Shown here: positions 43,201 through 53,200 of the stretch, piece after piece
How positions within the stretch are numbered: position 1 is the first letter of the stretch
Layout of the letters: every line of letters starts with the position of its first letter
NCBI GenBank assembly: GCA_963701675.1
Contig: OY969623.1
Span: 2,046,001-2,110,000 of the forward strand
DNA: 64,000 nt
Direction of reading: 5' to 3'
DNA from: G963701675 sp963701675
GTDB taxonomy: Bacteria > Planctomycetota > Planctomycetia > Gemmatales > Gemmataceae
Program-made: the position numbers and the translations under genes
Notes under the pieces: model-generated
Told to the model about the DNA's origin: nothing
The model's database searches: none
What the model saw: only the letters and a program-made list of their open reading frames with translations

Positions 43201-45373
43201 TGCCGGCAGCTATGGCGTAGGCGCCAACTGCATCGCCGCCGGCGGTAATGGTCAATTGTCCGCCCGTGCCGCTGACGGTCCCCCCAAATGTGAACGGGGC
43301 GGCAGCCGTCACATTGACGGCGAGGATGTCGAGAAGCCCGGTGTTGGTGAACGGCACACCGAGGATCGTGGAATCCGTGCCGCCCGACTTGCGGAAGATT
43401 CCGGCGTTCAAGACCGAGTGAGTGCCCGGGTTCAGTTCGGTTAAGTCGCCGTCGCCGGTGACGTCGAACTCGCCCCCCGAGAGGATGCTCAAAACACCCG
43501 ATTGGGCGACGCCAACGCCGAATTGGAGGTTGATACCGCTATAAGTCAAGATGCCGCCCACTTCCAATGTGCGGCTCAACGACTTCGATCCGGCCCCTGG
43601 AATTGAGCCGGTACCGCTGGAGGTTAGCACTGTCTTGCCTGTGCTCGACACCATGTCGCCGCCGGTCCAGGTCAGAGTTCCGGTAACACTGACGACTCCC
43701 GTGCCACCCAGCGCACCGCCGGCCATCAGGGTCAATGACGAAATCGAAACGTTTGAATTGATGTCGACGGGTGTGCTGATCTCGAACGCCGGTCCTGAAA
43801 CCGTGCCGGCTACCGTCGAGGCGCCTCCGACAAACTGCACCGTGCCGGCGCCGGAAAGCGATGAAGACGCGGCCAGGTTTCTACCACTGGTCAGCAGTAA
43901 CACCGTTCCCGGATTCAGGGAGTACGCGCCGTTATCCGTACCGCCCAGGGCGAGATCGAGTGTTCCGCCCAGTATGTTCACTGTCCCGTTATTGTTCATT
44001 GGAATGGAGACGACCGTGGTGCCGGGACCGGAGCGGTTGATTACACCGTCGTTGTTGACGGCGTGTGAGCCACTTTGGTCCTGAGCAAGATTCACGCCTC
44101 CGGTGATGTTGAAGTCGCCGCCCACGAGGTTGTGCAGCACGCCCGCCTGACCGCTGCCAAATCCAAACAACAAACCGCCGCCGCTGTAGGTAAGGTCGCC
44201 TGAATTCTCAAGCGTCCGGCTTAACCATTTGTTGGATGCCCCGGAAATCGCACCGGTGGCGGTGCCACTGAGCACCGTTTTTCCTGCGCCGGCCGCCATG
44301 TTGCCGCCGGTCCAGGTCAGCGCCGTCGTGACGGTTAATACGCCAGAACCGCCGAGCGATCCGTCATTGACTTCCAAATTTGCGACAGTTGGGCTCGAAT
44401 TCACGTTGAGCGTGCCCGCTTGGAGTCGCACCGTCGAAACCGAAATCGCTCCGTTGACCGTGGTGATGCCGCTGCTGATTTCTGCCCTCCCCGCGCCACC
44501 GACCGACGATCCACCGGAGAACACGTGGGTACCACCGACGCGCAAGATGGCGCCGCCGCTAATCACCATGAACGATCCGCTTTGACTGCCACCCGCATCC
44601 AGGCTCAAGATGCCTGCGGTCAAATTGACACTTCCCGAATTGTTGAACGGGACATCGATGCTCGTTCCACCGGTGCCGGAACGGTTGAACGTCCCGGAGT
44701 TGTTGACGGCGTGGCTGCCGGCGTTCAAGACGAGCATATCGCCGTTGCCGTTTGCATTGAAGACAGCCCCCGTGAGGTTGTCGAGCACGCCCGCCTGGCC
44801 CCCCGCGAAGCCGAAACGCAAATTGCTTCCGGTGTAGTCGATCGAACCGCTGTTCTCCAGGGTTCGACTCAGCCATTTGTCACTGGCGCCCGAAATGGTT
44901 CCGGATGCCGACGCAGGAAGAATCGTAGTGCCTGCGCCGGCCGCAAGGTCGCCGCCCGTCCAAAGGAACACGCTGCTAATCGTAAAGTCACCGGCGCCAC
45001 CGAGCGCGCCACCGGTAAGCGTGAGCTTGTTTGACGACGAGGCGCTGTCGACAGAAAAGTTACCGCCATTTATCTGTAAGGTCGCGGCGCTCGACAGGCC
45101 GTCAACGGAGACGTTGGCGGCCGACGTAATGGTGACGCCTGAAAAGGCAACGCCGATATCGGCTTGATCGGTAGCGCCGGGTAGAGAGTCGCCGGCCCAA
45201 TTCGTCGCCGTATGCCAATCGGTACCGGTTCCGCTCGGCCCGCCATCCCAAGCGATGGTCGCGGGCGCTAGCCGATGTTCCAGTGACTCGCAAGCCAGGA
45301 CGGTGCGAGCCCAGTTTTTTGGGCGTGCGGTTTTTAGCGCGACCGAATTCCGTCGTCGAAAAGACAAGACCAT
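40238..45373 (-). CDS. Giant secreted repeat protein, seven ~215-residue repeats
   Basis: 1711 residues. The N terminus (VLSFRRRNSVALKTARP, then ACESLEHRLAPATIAWDGG) has the planctomycete signature. The body is seven repeats of about 645 nt, each containing in order GGxMAAGxGKTV, SNKWLSRTLENSG, FGFAxGQAGVLxNL, GSHAVNNAG and a TLxLDAGGTxSG stretch; their RTLEN motifs lie near 44860, 44210, 43565, 42910, 42270, 41620 and 40975. The end (TTILGVGTTLGSAGDVLI, DYTQNASGSLNIELGG, DVLSVGGSVALDGTLNVSL) is autotransporter-adhesin-like right-handed beta-helix. Probably a cell-surface adhesin or matrix protein. GAGGAG precedes the ATG at 45373. Confidence 0.85.
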   Translation of the reverse strand: MVLSFRRRNSVALKTARPKNWARTVLACESLEHRLAPATIAWDGGPSGTGTDWHTATNWAGDSLPGATDQADIGVAFSGVTITSAANVSVDGLSSAATLQINGGNFSVDSASSSNKLTLTGGALGGAGDFTISSVFLWTGGDLAAGAGTTILPASASGTISGASDKWLSRTLENSGSIDYTGSNLRFGFAGGQAGVLDNLTGAVFNANGNGDMLVLNAGSHAVNNSGTFNRSGTGGTSIDVPFNNSGSVNLTAGILSLDAGGSQSGSFMVISGGAILRVGGTHVFSGGSSVGGAGRAEISSGITTVNGAISVSTVRLQAGTLNVNSSPTVANLEVNDGSLGGSGVLTVTTALTWTGGNMAAGAGKTVLSGTATGAISGASNKWLSRTLENSGDLTYSGGGLLFGFGSGQAGVLHNLVGGDFNITGGVNLAQDQSGSHAVNNDGVINRSGPGTTVVSIPMNNNGTVNILGGTLDLALGGTDNGAYSLNPGTVLLLTSGRNLAASSSLSGAGTVQFVGGASTVAGTVSGPAFEISTPVDINSNVSISSLTLMAGGALGGTGVVSVTGTLTWTGGDMVSSTGKTVLTSSGTGSIPGAGSKSLSRTLEVGGILTYSGINLQFGVGVAQSGVLSILSGGEFDVTGDGDLTELNPGTHSVLNAGIFRKSGGTDSTILGVPFTNTGLLDILAVNVTAAAPFTFGGTVSGTGGQLTITAGGDAVGAYAIAAGTVTIPSGTFTLQNGAVGSGAGILILSGGTLQVETGESASVAKLTHRRGTLTGAGTLTVTNTFTWAAAPAVGGGTTIIAAGATGTLSGTGNKFLGRTLENQGTLNYTGTGLQFGFGGQNGILTNAASGILNFTGDGDLSLFNAGSHAFNNLGTVNRSGTGVTSIAIPASNSGTVNVDAGIYSMDVGGSHSGTFSVDASATLRLNGGTHLLTPASSTSGGGTLHVAAGTATVDGTLSISFLQINSTVDINSNATVGTLAFISSSLGGTGIVTVNSSFAWSGGDMAAGTGKTVVAGTATGTISGASNKWLSRTLENSGNLSYTGSNLFFGFALGQAGVLSNLSGGIFNSVNDGDLLVWFGGSHAVNNAGSFNRSGTGTTDIDVPYNNSGSTNVTAQTLGLDAGGTHTGSFAVSSSSTLRMGGGHALGGAASVTGAGRMDVNSGTTNSGGTFTIDTARVLGGTLNLNSASAISSLELSAGTLGGSGVLTVSSGLTWSAGNMAAGSGKTVLGAAGTGTISGSGNKWLSRTLENNGTLDYTGSNLLFGFAASQAGVLSNLSGGVFNANGGGDFTQAFAGTHSILNAGTFNRFGAGATNVVIPFDNSSAVHVTAGVLSLDMGGTSSGLFTASVGSTLRFGGGTHNLTGSSSLGGGGTAQFSGGTTNVDGGLGIGTVDINAPTNINSSPSFSNLNMTGGSLGGTGTVTVTGTLSWSGGNMAAGTGKTVIASSGSGTITGAGSKWLSRTLENAGTLDYLGANLSFGFGALQAGVLNNLGTGVFTADGGGDFGLTNAGSHAIINSGTMNRTGAGTTSVAFGISFTTSGAVDIQAGTLDVSEDYTQTGGTTILGVGTTLGSAGDVLITSGSLRGFGTIDSNLVNSGQVRPGGAGAAGTIIVTGDYTQNASGSLNIELGGTAAGTFDVLSVGGSVALDGTLNVSLINSFNPAMSDQFMIMTWSTQSGSFATMNGLNIGGGKQLDPDFNTNDLTLNTIPA

Positions 45374-45810
45374 GGAGCACTCCTCACAGGTGTTGAATCT
45401 GAAATAGCCAATGCCCGCTGACACGCGCGCTCTCCCCAAGTGCGCATATCACCTGCCGTCTTCACCAGGCGAATTATTCCGGGCCGGGTTTTTTGCTCGA
45501 CAGCTTGCGCGAGCACCCAAAGCTGCCGACTAGGTCTTCGTTGGGTTCTGTCAAAGACCTCAACATGTAAGGCGCCGCACCCTGCTCTGCGTGCGACTTT
45601 ACACGCCGCATCCCCTTGAGCGGAGAATGGAATGCGGAATCTGATATTTATTCGACGGCGTACGAATGTCAAGAAAAAAATGCACATATCTTCAAGAATC
45701 TCTAATGGATGCTTCCGGTCGCCGTGTGCTCCGATTCCTCAGACTCGTCTTTACGACGAACTATAATGGTTTCCTGGCACGCAACGGGTAATGCGTCGAG
45801 GTTCATTCCG
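45374..45810. other. Intergenic, no gene seen
   Basis: Divergent region between the giant repeat protein and the DUF488 gene. Contains a stretch (CCGGGCCGGGTTTTTTGCTC) that could be a terminator end, otherwise nothing recognised. Confidence 0.35.
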
Positions 45811-46199
45811 ATGTGCATTCGCCACCGATGTTGGGACGATCCAGCCGAAGCAGACGACGGTTTTCGCTTGCTCATTTGTCGGTACCGGCCCCGAGCGCTT
45901 CGCAAGGAAAAGGAAACTTGGAACGAGTGGTGGAAGGTGCTTGGTCCCAGCAAGGAACTCCATGCCGACTTCTACGGCAAGCGCGGTCTACCGATCAACT
46001 GGGAGGCGTATCGAACTCGCTACTTGGAAGAAATGACGCAAACAGATCCGCGCGCAAGATTGTCGAACTGGCGCGGCGCGTGCTAGACGGAGAGACTATC
46101 ACTCTCTTGTGCTCATCGGCATGCACCAATCCGGAGCAGTGTCACCGGACCCTTCTCAAGCACCTCATCGAAACGGAAGTCGCAGCACTGAAACGGTGA
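45811..46199 (+). pseudogene. DUF488 family protein, frameshifted
   Basis: The first part reads LLICRYRPRALRKEKETWNE, GPSKELHADFYGKRGLPINW and YRTRYLEEMTQTDPRA; the second, in the next frame, KIVELARRVLDGETITLLCSSACTNPEQCHRTLLKHLIE. Together they form a complete DUF488 domain (about 125 residues) with the conserved CSSACTNPEQCHR cysteine block. One base is missing at CCGCGCGCAAG (about 46050-46058). DUF488 proteins are uncharacterised. Start uncertain (ATG 45811 or upstream). Confidence 0.75.
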
Positions 46200-46344
46200 C
46201 GTCCGTGCCGGACTATGAGGCGCGTCGCAAAAATCCACTTTAGCCAATGCTTGCCGTTGTCCATTTCGAACCAGTGTGGTGCAATAACATTTCAGAATCC
46301 CGTAGTTGACGTCCGTTGCCCTCCCACTCCACGGAGACGCGCCG

Positions 46345-47670
46345 ATGGGATGCGACATGTTGGTTGCGCTGGGTCGCGCCACAGCCGATGGCCAGACCAT
46401 ATTCGCAATGAACAGCGATCATCGCTTGTCCCCGGAACATCCTATTTGCCGTGAGCCACGCAAGAAATCCACGACCGGGGAGAAAGTGCGCACCCAGTTC
46501 CTCGTAATCCCCGAAGTTCGAGAGACCTGTGCTGTGGTCGCCGTCCAGCCTTCGGGCTGGTGGGGTTACGCTCATGGGATCAACGAGCATGGCGTTGTCA
46601 TGGGCGCTTCAGTCTTGCGCACCATGCTCCAGTGTCCCGAACCGGGGTTAACGGGAGGCGACCTGGTCCGGCTTGCGCTCGAACGGTCGCATAGCGCCCG
46701 TCACGCCGTCGAATGTGTCACGGCATTGATCGAACGGTATGGACAGACCGCATCCCCAGGCCAATGCGGGCCATACGGGAGTGATCATGGCTTCTTGATT
46801 GCGGACGCGGGCGAGGTCTTCGCCGTCGAAACCGCGGGACGACATTGGGTGTACCAGGAGATCCATGAAGTTCGTGCGGCAAGCAACGCATCGGTCATAC
46901 ATCAAGACTGGGACGGCATATCCCGCGGGCTAGCGGGAAGTGCGATCGACCGAGGTTGGTGGCCGGCGGATGGGACCAAACTCGATTACGCCTCCGCAGT
47001 CAGCCGAGACCCGGTGGGGCAAGCGTCCGGACTTCGCCGCTGGGGCCGCGCCACCACTTTGTTAGAACAACAGAACGGCCACATCGATCACCTTTTTCTT
47101 CGCCGCCTGCTCGGTGATCATTACGAGGGAACGCACTACGAGGTGGAGCCGAACATGCCGTCGCGTGGGCCTGTTCCATTGTGCCAACACGGTGACGGTC
47201 CGGACCATGCGACTACGCGCAGCAGCGTCATCGTGCAACTCAGCGGCGACGCGTCTCACCTGTTGGTCGTTTGGTGCGCGTTCGGTTCACCTTGCCAGAA
47301 CGTCTACTTCCCGGTGTTTCTCGATGGCGAGTTACCGGAGGCGCTTACGGGCGCGGGCGACAGTCGGTCCGTGGTTCAACGTCTCGAGCGGCTCGAAGAT
47401 TCGTTGCGGGAGTTGCCTCGGCGCTTCGAAGAAGTTCGCCACGCATTTGCCGCCCTGCAAGCGCGCTTGGACCGGGAGGCGACGGAGTTCATCACTGAGG
47501 GCGCTGCCGTCAAAAAAGCCGGAGACACGAAGAAGTTCGCCTATCTCGCCGGAGCGTTCATGCAACACGCCGTCGAAAGATTCGAGTCGTTGATGGATGA
47601 AATCGATGTTCGCCTGTCGCCGGCTTCGAATTCGTTCACGGGCGCCCTGTCGGATCGCCGAGCAATGTGA
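46345..47670 (+). CDS. Peptidase C69/secernin-like N-terminal nucleophile hydrolase
   Basis: 441 residues. The N terminus MGCDMLVALGRATADGQTIF and AMNSDHRLSPEH match the C69/secernin family, in which the Cys near the N terminus is exposed and acts as the nucleophile; YAHGINEHGVVMGASV and HGFLIADAGEVFAVETAGRHW are typical following strands. The C-terminal 100 residues are helical and coiled-coil-like. Substrate unknown, a dipeptide is usual. The ATG at 46345 has CGGAGAC upstream; the longer frame would bury the Cys. Overlaps the next gene by ATGA. Confidence 0.83.
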   Translation: MGCDMLVALGRATADGQTIFAMNSDHRLSPEHPICREPRKKSTTGEKVRTQFLVIPEVRETCAVVAVQPSGWWGYAHGINEHGVVMGASVLRTMLQCPEPGLTGGDLVRLALERSHSARHAVECVTALIERYGQTASPGQCGPYGSDHGFLIADAGEVFAVETAGRHWVYQEIHEVRAASNASVIHQDWDGISRGLAGSAIDRGWWPADGTKLDYASAVSRDPVGQASGLRRWGRATTLLEQQNGHIDHLFLRRLLGDHYEGTHYEVEPNMPSRGPVPLCQHGDGPDHATTRSSVIVQLSGDASHLLVVWCAFGSPCQNVYFPVFLDGELPEALTGAGDSRSVVQRLERLEDSLRELPRRFEEVRHAFAALQARLDREATEFITEGAAVKKAGDTKKFAYLAGAFMQHAVERFESLMDEIDVRLSPASNSFTGALSDRRAM

Positions 47671-48665
47671 AGCACGTGCCGAGACTTGTTTCCAAAGTGC
47701 GAAAATGGTGGACGGCTTCATCGGCCCAACCGCCGCACGAAGTTCCGTTCGAAGTTGCATGTTCGTGCGGAACCATTGCTCGGGGCCAGCGCGAACCTCG
47801 ACATCAAGTTGTGACTTGTACGGGTTGCGGCGCTAGGGTCTTCATCCTGCCCCTCAGCCCGTTGACCGGTTCGCCGGGAACCCAAAAACTATCGCGGTCG
47901 AAAGAAGTGCGGCCGCCTGCTTCCGGACTCTTGTCTTGGCGCTGGCTCATTCTCGCGGCTGGCGTTTCACTTGCTGTCGTCACGATTGCCGTCTTGGCGC
48001 TCCTGAACAAGAAGCCGGAACAGAATCTCCTTGCTGACCCGAGCCGCGACGTCATCCGCCATAGGGAAGCCGGTCAACAGGCGTTGGCCGCGGGGAAGTT
48101 CCTCATCGCGGTGGAGGAATTCACCGCCGCACTGGCTATCGGTCAGCAACATCCGCATTCCGTTTCGCTGCACGAAAATCGGGAACTGACCCGGCTCTTT
48201 CGCCAAGCCAGCCTGCTTTCGGAATTGGTCTCCGAGCCGCTCGAAGAAATTCTCCGTCAGGGGAATGAGTTGAGCAGGTTAGACGAACGTGAATGGCGGG
48301 CGGCGTTTTCGCATCGTTACAAAGGTAAAGCCGTGGTGTTTAACGCAGACGTACGTCGAGAGGCCTCAGGAAAGTACCACCTTGCTTATTCGGTTTTTTC
48401 GCGGGGGAAGCCGGCCATACTCGACTTGGGTCCGGTGGCTGCGTTCGAGTCGATACCCTGGCACCGGCCACAACGATTGCTCTTCGGCACGCGCTTAATG
48501 GACGTGGCGCCGTCCGCCGAAGGTTCATGGACGCTCCACTTCGATCCAGAAAGCACCGTACTCTTGACGGACCTTGGCGCGGCGACGGCGGCTTGTGGGC
48601 AACCAGCCGAAGAACTGATGGAAACGGTGCGCCAACAGGCGGAGTGGATCGGCCGCCTTCCCTAG
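47667..48665 (+). CDS. Zinc-ribbon, single-TM protein coupled to the C69 peptidase
   Basis: 332 residues, overlapping the peptidase stop by four bases, so translation is coupled. The N-terminal CSCGT and TCTGCGARV form a likely zinc ribbon (residues 32-57). A TM helix (WRWLILAAGVSLAVVTIAVLAL, about 91-112) is followed by a TPR-like helical part (GQQALAAGKFLIAVEEFTAALAIGQ) and a beta-rich C-terminal domain. This cytoplasmic ribbon plus extracytoplasmic domain layout occurs in planctomycete hypothetical proteins; function unknown. Confidence 0.7.
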   Translation: MKHVPRLVSKVRKWWTASSAQPPHEVPFEVACSCGTIARGQREPRHQVVTCTGCGARVFILPLSPLTGSPGTQKLSRSKEVRPPASGLLSWRWLILAAGVSLAVVTIAVLALLNKKPEQNLLADPSRDVIRHREAGQQALAAGKFLIAVEEFTAALAIGQQHPHSVSLHENRELTRLFRQASLLSELVSEPLEEILRQGNELSRLDEREWRAAFSHRYKGKAVVFNADVRREASGKYHLAYSVFSRGKPAILDLGPVAAFESIPWHRPQRLLFGTRLMDVAPSAEGSWTLHFDPESTVLLTDLGAATAACGQPAEELMETVRQQAEWIGRLP

Positions 48666-48680
48666 GATTGGATGCAACGA

Positions 48681-50021
48681 TTAATAGCGAAGCAAGACGC
48701 CTGCATTGATGCCGTGAACCCAGTATTCCGTGCGGCGGAAGAGTGGGCTCGGCTCGGCGGGCGCCGATTGTGAGCCAAACACACTGCTGGTCGGCACAAA
48801 GGCTGGATTGACCGCCACATTGATCTGGTCGCCTGGTCGGACGACGCTATTGAGGTACAAGAAGCTGTAGCCCACGTGCAAATTGACACAAGAGGTTAAG
48901 CTCCAACCAAGCTGAGCGCCGACTTCCGGGACAACCGAGAACCAACTGGTCCGCGTTTGACCGATGTTGGTTCCGGCAAGCGCCAGTAATCCCCCCGCGG
49001 TGGACGCCGTAATTGCCGGGCCGGCAAACTGTGAACTGCCGTCTATACGTATCCGTTCAATATTGGGTCCGAAGCCGACTTTGCACATCACGTCGATCGC
49101 GAACGGTCCGCTGTTGAAACTCGTCCGTGCCCCAACTTGTCCCAGAAAAAGGTTATTGCGCGCTGAGAAACGGTCTGTCAGCGAAAGCGTGCCGGAAAAC
49201 TGATTGAGGTTATTGAAGGTAATGACGCCGCCCGGAAGAATCGTCGTCGTTTGATCGATGTTAAGGTTTTCGTCGAGATCGATGTAGCGAAAACCGAGAA
49301 GCAAATCGAACTCGCAGTCGTAGTCGCTGAACAGGTTTCGCACCAGATTCGTCTCGGCGCCCCAGAACCGACTTTGGCTGGAAACCGTCGCAGAGCCGGC
49401 GTAAACGTTGGGAAAGCTGACCAGATACGACGCGGGCGTATTGGTCGATGCATCGATGATCGGGCGAGCGATGCTTGGGTTTCCGAATGCATCGGATGCC
49501 AACGTCGCGGTGACCCGATTTCGCGCAATGACGAAACCGCTGGCTTCGATGCCCACGTGATGCGGCACATCCAACCACGTTCCGACCGTCAACCGGCCGC
49601 CTGGACTGTTGTCATAGGAGATGTCCGTATCGCCGATGACGCTTCCTGCACTGCTTACGACCAATGGCACTGGAAGCGGACCGTCCTTCGTCCACCAGAA
49701 CAAATACTCGAGATTCGCCCAAATCGTATTGCCCGGCCCAATGTGCTCATCCGCAAACGCGGCGACCGGACGTCCGTGCTGTGGTACCTGGCCTCCGGTG
49801 GTTTCCGTTACGCTTGCCGGCGGCTTCGTGATGAGTTCAGGCTCGACGGCAGGTTCCAGCTTTTTGGTCTTGTCCCCCGGCTTTTCCTCGTCGGGCTTGC
49901 TTTGGACCTGGGGTGAGGCGGCGGGAACCTGCTTCGGTCGTGCAGTGTCTCCGAACGTCAGCCCTGTGGTGGCGAGGCAAACGCCTACACAAGTTATCAA
50001 CTTGGTCACCGTGGCTGGCAT
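48681..50021 (-). CDS. BBP7-family outer-membrane beta-barrel protein
   Basis: 446 residues. Signal peptide (TKLITCVGVCLATTGLTFG), a Pro/Lys/Glu-rich linker, then the barrel starting IWANLEYLFWWTKDGPLPVPL and ending in NLHVGYSFLYLNSVVRPGDQ and YWVHGINAGVLLRY with a terminal aromatic. 'YLxWW.K.GPLP.PLV' is the signature of the planctomycete BBP7 family, porin-like by prediction. The ATG at 50021 has GGAG eight bases upstream. Convergent with the zinc-ribbon gene (15-nt gap). Confidence 0.85.
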   Translation of the reverse strand: MPATVTKLITCVGVCLATTGLTFGDTARPKQVPAASPQVQSKPDEEKPGDKTKKLEPAVEPELITKPPASVTETTGGQVPQHGRPVAAFADEHIGPGNTIWANLEYLFWWTKDGPLPVPLVVSSAGSVIGDTDISYDNSPGGRLTVGTWLDVPHHVGIEASGFVIARNRVTATLASDAFGNPSIARPIIDASTNTPASYLVSFPNVYAGSATVSSQSRFWGAETNLVRNLFSDYDCEFDLLLGFRYIDLDENLNIDQTTTILPGGVITFNNLNQFSGTLSLTDRFSARNNLFLGQVGARTSFNSGPFAIDVMCKVGFGPNIERIRIDGSSQFAGPAITASTAGGLLALAGTNIGQTRTSWFSVVPEVGAQLGWSLTSCVNLHVGYSFLYLNSVVRPGDQINVAVNPAFVPTSSVFGSQSAPAEPSPLFRRTEYWVHGINAGVLLRY

Positions 50022-50200
50022 TCGTTCCACTCCGAAACGCCTCAACTACCGCAAAGTACGCCGTTCAACTTTGTCGATAATCGGGGCCGTTTCACTAGGA
50101 TCGGTTTTCCCGGCCAGTTTGATTAGATGAAATGCGAAAGCGCGAGTATTCGCTCAAGTTCTAGGCACGTCGGCCTCACGGCCCGACGCTCGCCCTTGCA

Positions 50201-50235
50201 CTTGGCGAGCGTCGCGGCGTAAGCGCGACGTGACG
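50201..50235 (+). repeat. 35-bp direct repeat, copy A
   Basis: CTTGGCGAGCGTCGCGGCGT.. (35 bp) recurs at 57310-57344 with one mismatch in the same orientation. The copies bracket the giant surface-protein gene almost exactly. Confidence 0.8.
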
Positions 50236-50238
50236 ATG

Positions 50239-53200
50239 CTAGATGAACACGCCGGCAACATTCACGCCGGCAAGTAACACGTCGGGGCCGAACGACGGCA
50301 CAAAGAGCAGCGACGGGTCGGCGACGAAAAAGGTGTCGTCTTCGGGGACGGCGGTCCCGTTGACGATTTCGAACGTGCGAAGCTCCGCGGGTTGTCCGAG
50401 CCCCGAACCGACCAGCAGGCCGACCGTCGCCGTGCCATTCGTCACGCTCGTGTTGCCGAATGCGACACCGCTGACACCGGCGCTCGACGGGCTGTTGCCG
50501 TTGAACAAACCACTGGGCGGCACGGAAGGCGACGGAAATGCAAAGAAGCTCACCAGGACTGCCGGTGTGGGATTGTTGATAGTCGCCCCGTTGAACACCT
50601 TAACGTGTGGTCCGCCGCCGAAACCGGGGCCGGTCATGATGTCGGCAACGCTATCATTGTTCGCATCGCCGGCCGCCACAAATATGCCGCCGCCGAAATT
50701 GGAATAAGCAAAGAAGCTCCGGAGCAACGGACTACCGACGGCGCCGCCGAAGATGTTCACCATGGCCGTGCCGCCCGGACCGGCGCCGGTGATGATTTCG
50801 TCGACGCCATTCGGGTACACGTCACCGGCTGCCACACGTACACCTCCGGTGAAGGAGAGATCGTATGCGAAGAAACTCCGAATGGTCGTCACGCCGCCGC
50901 CGGGGAATTTGTTGTCATCGTATGTGCCGGCGACAAATTCGAAGACCTTCGCATGCGGCCCGCCGCCACGGCCGGCGCCGGTGATGATATGCGGTTCACC
51001 CGATGTTCCCTTTACGTTTCCAGCCGCGACGAAAACGCCGCCCGGAAATGCCGAATCATAAGCAAAGAACTGCGCCAATCTCGCCGGCAATTGGGCAGTG
51101 CCGCTCCGGAAAATGCTGCCGCCGTCGAACACGGTTATCAGCGGTGCGAAGCCGGAACCCATCGCCACGATCAAGTCGGGGATGGTGTCTTGATTCACAT
51201 CGCCGACCGCGACAGTCGGTGCGCTGAATCCGAACGGACTCGTTATATTGGCTTGAGCGATGACGGGAGCAAAGGGAAGTTTGAATACCTCCGATGTCCC
51301 TATGAACTTGCTGCCGGTCACCACGATCCGAAAGTCAGGCTTCCCGCTCTTGGGATCATTGGTCGGTAGTAAGAACGAAGCTACTTGAAACGCTGCATCC
51401 GGAATGCGCTCGATGCTCTTGTAACACAAAACCAACTGCCCGTTTGATGTGACGGTTCCGGATCCGGGCACATTTGGATTGGGGTTCAACATGGGATCGG
51501 GAAGCGCATCCAGGTTGGTGAAATTGAGCTTATCATCACCCGGGCCGCCGTCGACTTCGATCACTCCGCCCGGATTGCCGCTGACGTTGAACGTGACATT
51601 AAAGACATCGTTCCCGGTCCAGCCCTTGAGTAAGACGACACTGGAGGCCCCCGCTGCGTTCATGTTGGCGTAAAGGGTGTCATTGCCGTCACCGCCGCCG
51701 AGCCAGACGCCTGTCATCGCTGCGGTGGCGTTCATGCTTAGCGTGTCATTGCCCGCCTGGCCTTTGGCAATGGTGACGCTATTCGGTTGGGTGTTTGCGA
51801 CCACGATCGTGTCGGCGCCGCCACCGCCGGTGACCGTGGTATTGCTGCTTGCACCGCTGAGGCCGACGTAAATGTTGTTGCTATTGGCGCCGCCTCCCGC
51901 CGCCATGACATTGGTGTTTCTCTGCGGCGCTGTGATAACGTTGACCGAGTTGTTGCCAACTCCCGTGTTAACGTTCAACGTGCCGACATTCGTGAAAAAG
52001 ATCTGACCGGCGCCGACACGGAGGACGCTGTCCGGATTTACATAGTACGTGCTGTCGCCGCCGTGACTCTGGTCGTTGATGGAGAGGATTTGTCCGATAG
52101 GCACGGTGTTCGATTTCGGCGGCGCGCAGTCGAGGTCCACGGTCAGCGTCGTATCACCACGCGTGTCGTTCTGGCCGCCGTCGATACAAATGGCGCCAAG
52201 CACTGCGCTCAAAGACCCATTGCCCACGTTGAACGTATTATTGCGGTCACCGCCGCTGGCGATGGTAATGCTTCCCGCTCCCGTGCTCAGAATGTCGATG
52301 GTATCGTCGCCGGTCCAACCGATGATGGCAGTGTTCGTTTGAGCGCCGGTTGCCAAGACCGTAACCACATTGGTTCCGGCGCCGATGACCTGTACGGTCG
52401 TGTTCGTGAAGTCGTTGGTATCCGTGATGGTGACGGTGTTGTTCCCGACTTCCGCGTTAAGATTCACGGTTTCTACCCGCGTGAACGTCACCGAGATGCC
52501 GCCGTTTCGTGTAAAGGTGCCCGCTCCAAGCGCATAAATGTCGTCGGCGCTGTCTTGATCGAGGATGTTGAGGGCATTGCCGACAGCCAATGTCAGCGAG
52601 TTCGGTCCGCACGCCAAAGTGTTAGTATCAGTGGGATCAAATACCCCACCATCGATGACAATGGGGCCGAGCAGATTGTTCAGCGTCGTGCCGGGCACGC
52701 CCAGATTGAACGTGTCGCTGTCTCCGCGCCCATTGAGGGTAGTCGTGAAACCAGCCGTGGTCACAGCCACGTTGAGCGTATCGAACCCGGAGCCGCCGTT
52801 GAAGGTTTCGATCTGTTCGAAATCCAATCCGTTCAGAATCAATCCGCTACTATCGGCGACGGTGCCTTGGGTTGTGCCGGGATTATTGTTGCCGTCAATA
52901 TTGAACGTGCTTCCGGCAGCGTAGAACATCGAGAGCGCATCGGTGCCGCTAGCTGAACCGACCAGCCGGGCGTCGCCCGCGATGATTCTTACGTCATTGA
53001 ACACGGCTTCCATATTCGGCAAAACGGCTTGATTGAAGTTCAACATCGCAAGGCCGGCGCCGAGAAGAATGTCGGCGTTGACGTAGAGAGACATGCCGAT
53101 GTTAAGCGTCAAATTACCGCCGTCCGTTTGCACTCCTTCAATCATCGCGAAGTATGGATTGCCACCCACTTGTCCGATGGAAAGGTTCGCAACGTCTCTG

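Noticed and set aside
40292..45167. Plus-strand open frames opposite the seven-repeat protein
   Set aside because: Their periodicity follows the repeats of the real gene; composition is Pro/Val/Ala-rich and no ribosome sites are present.
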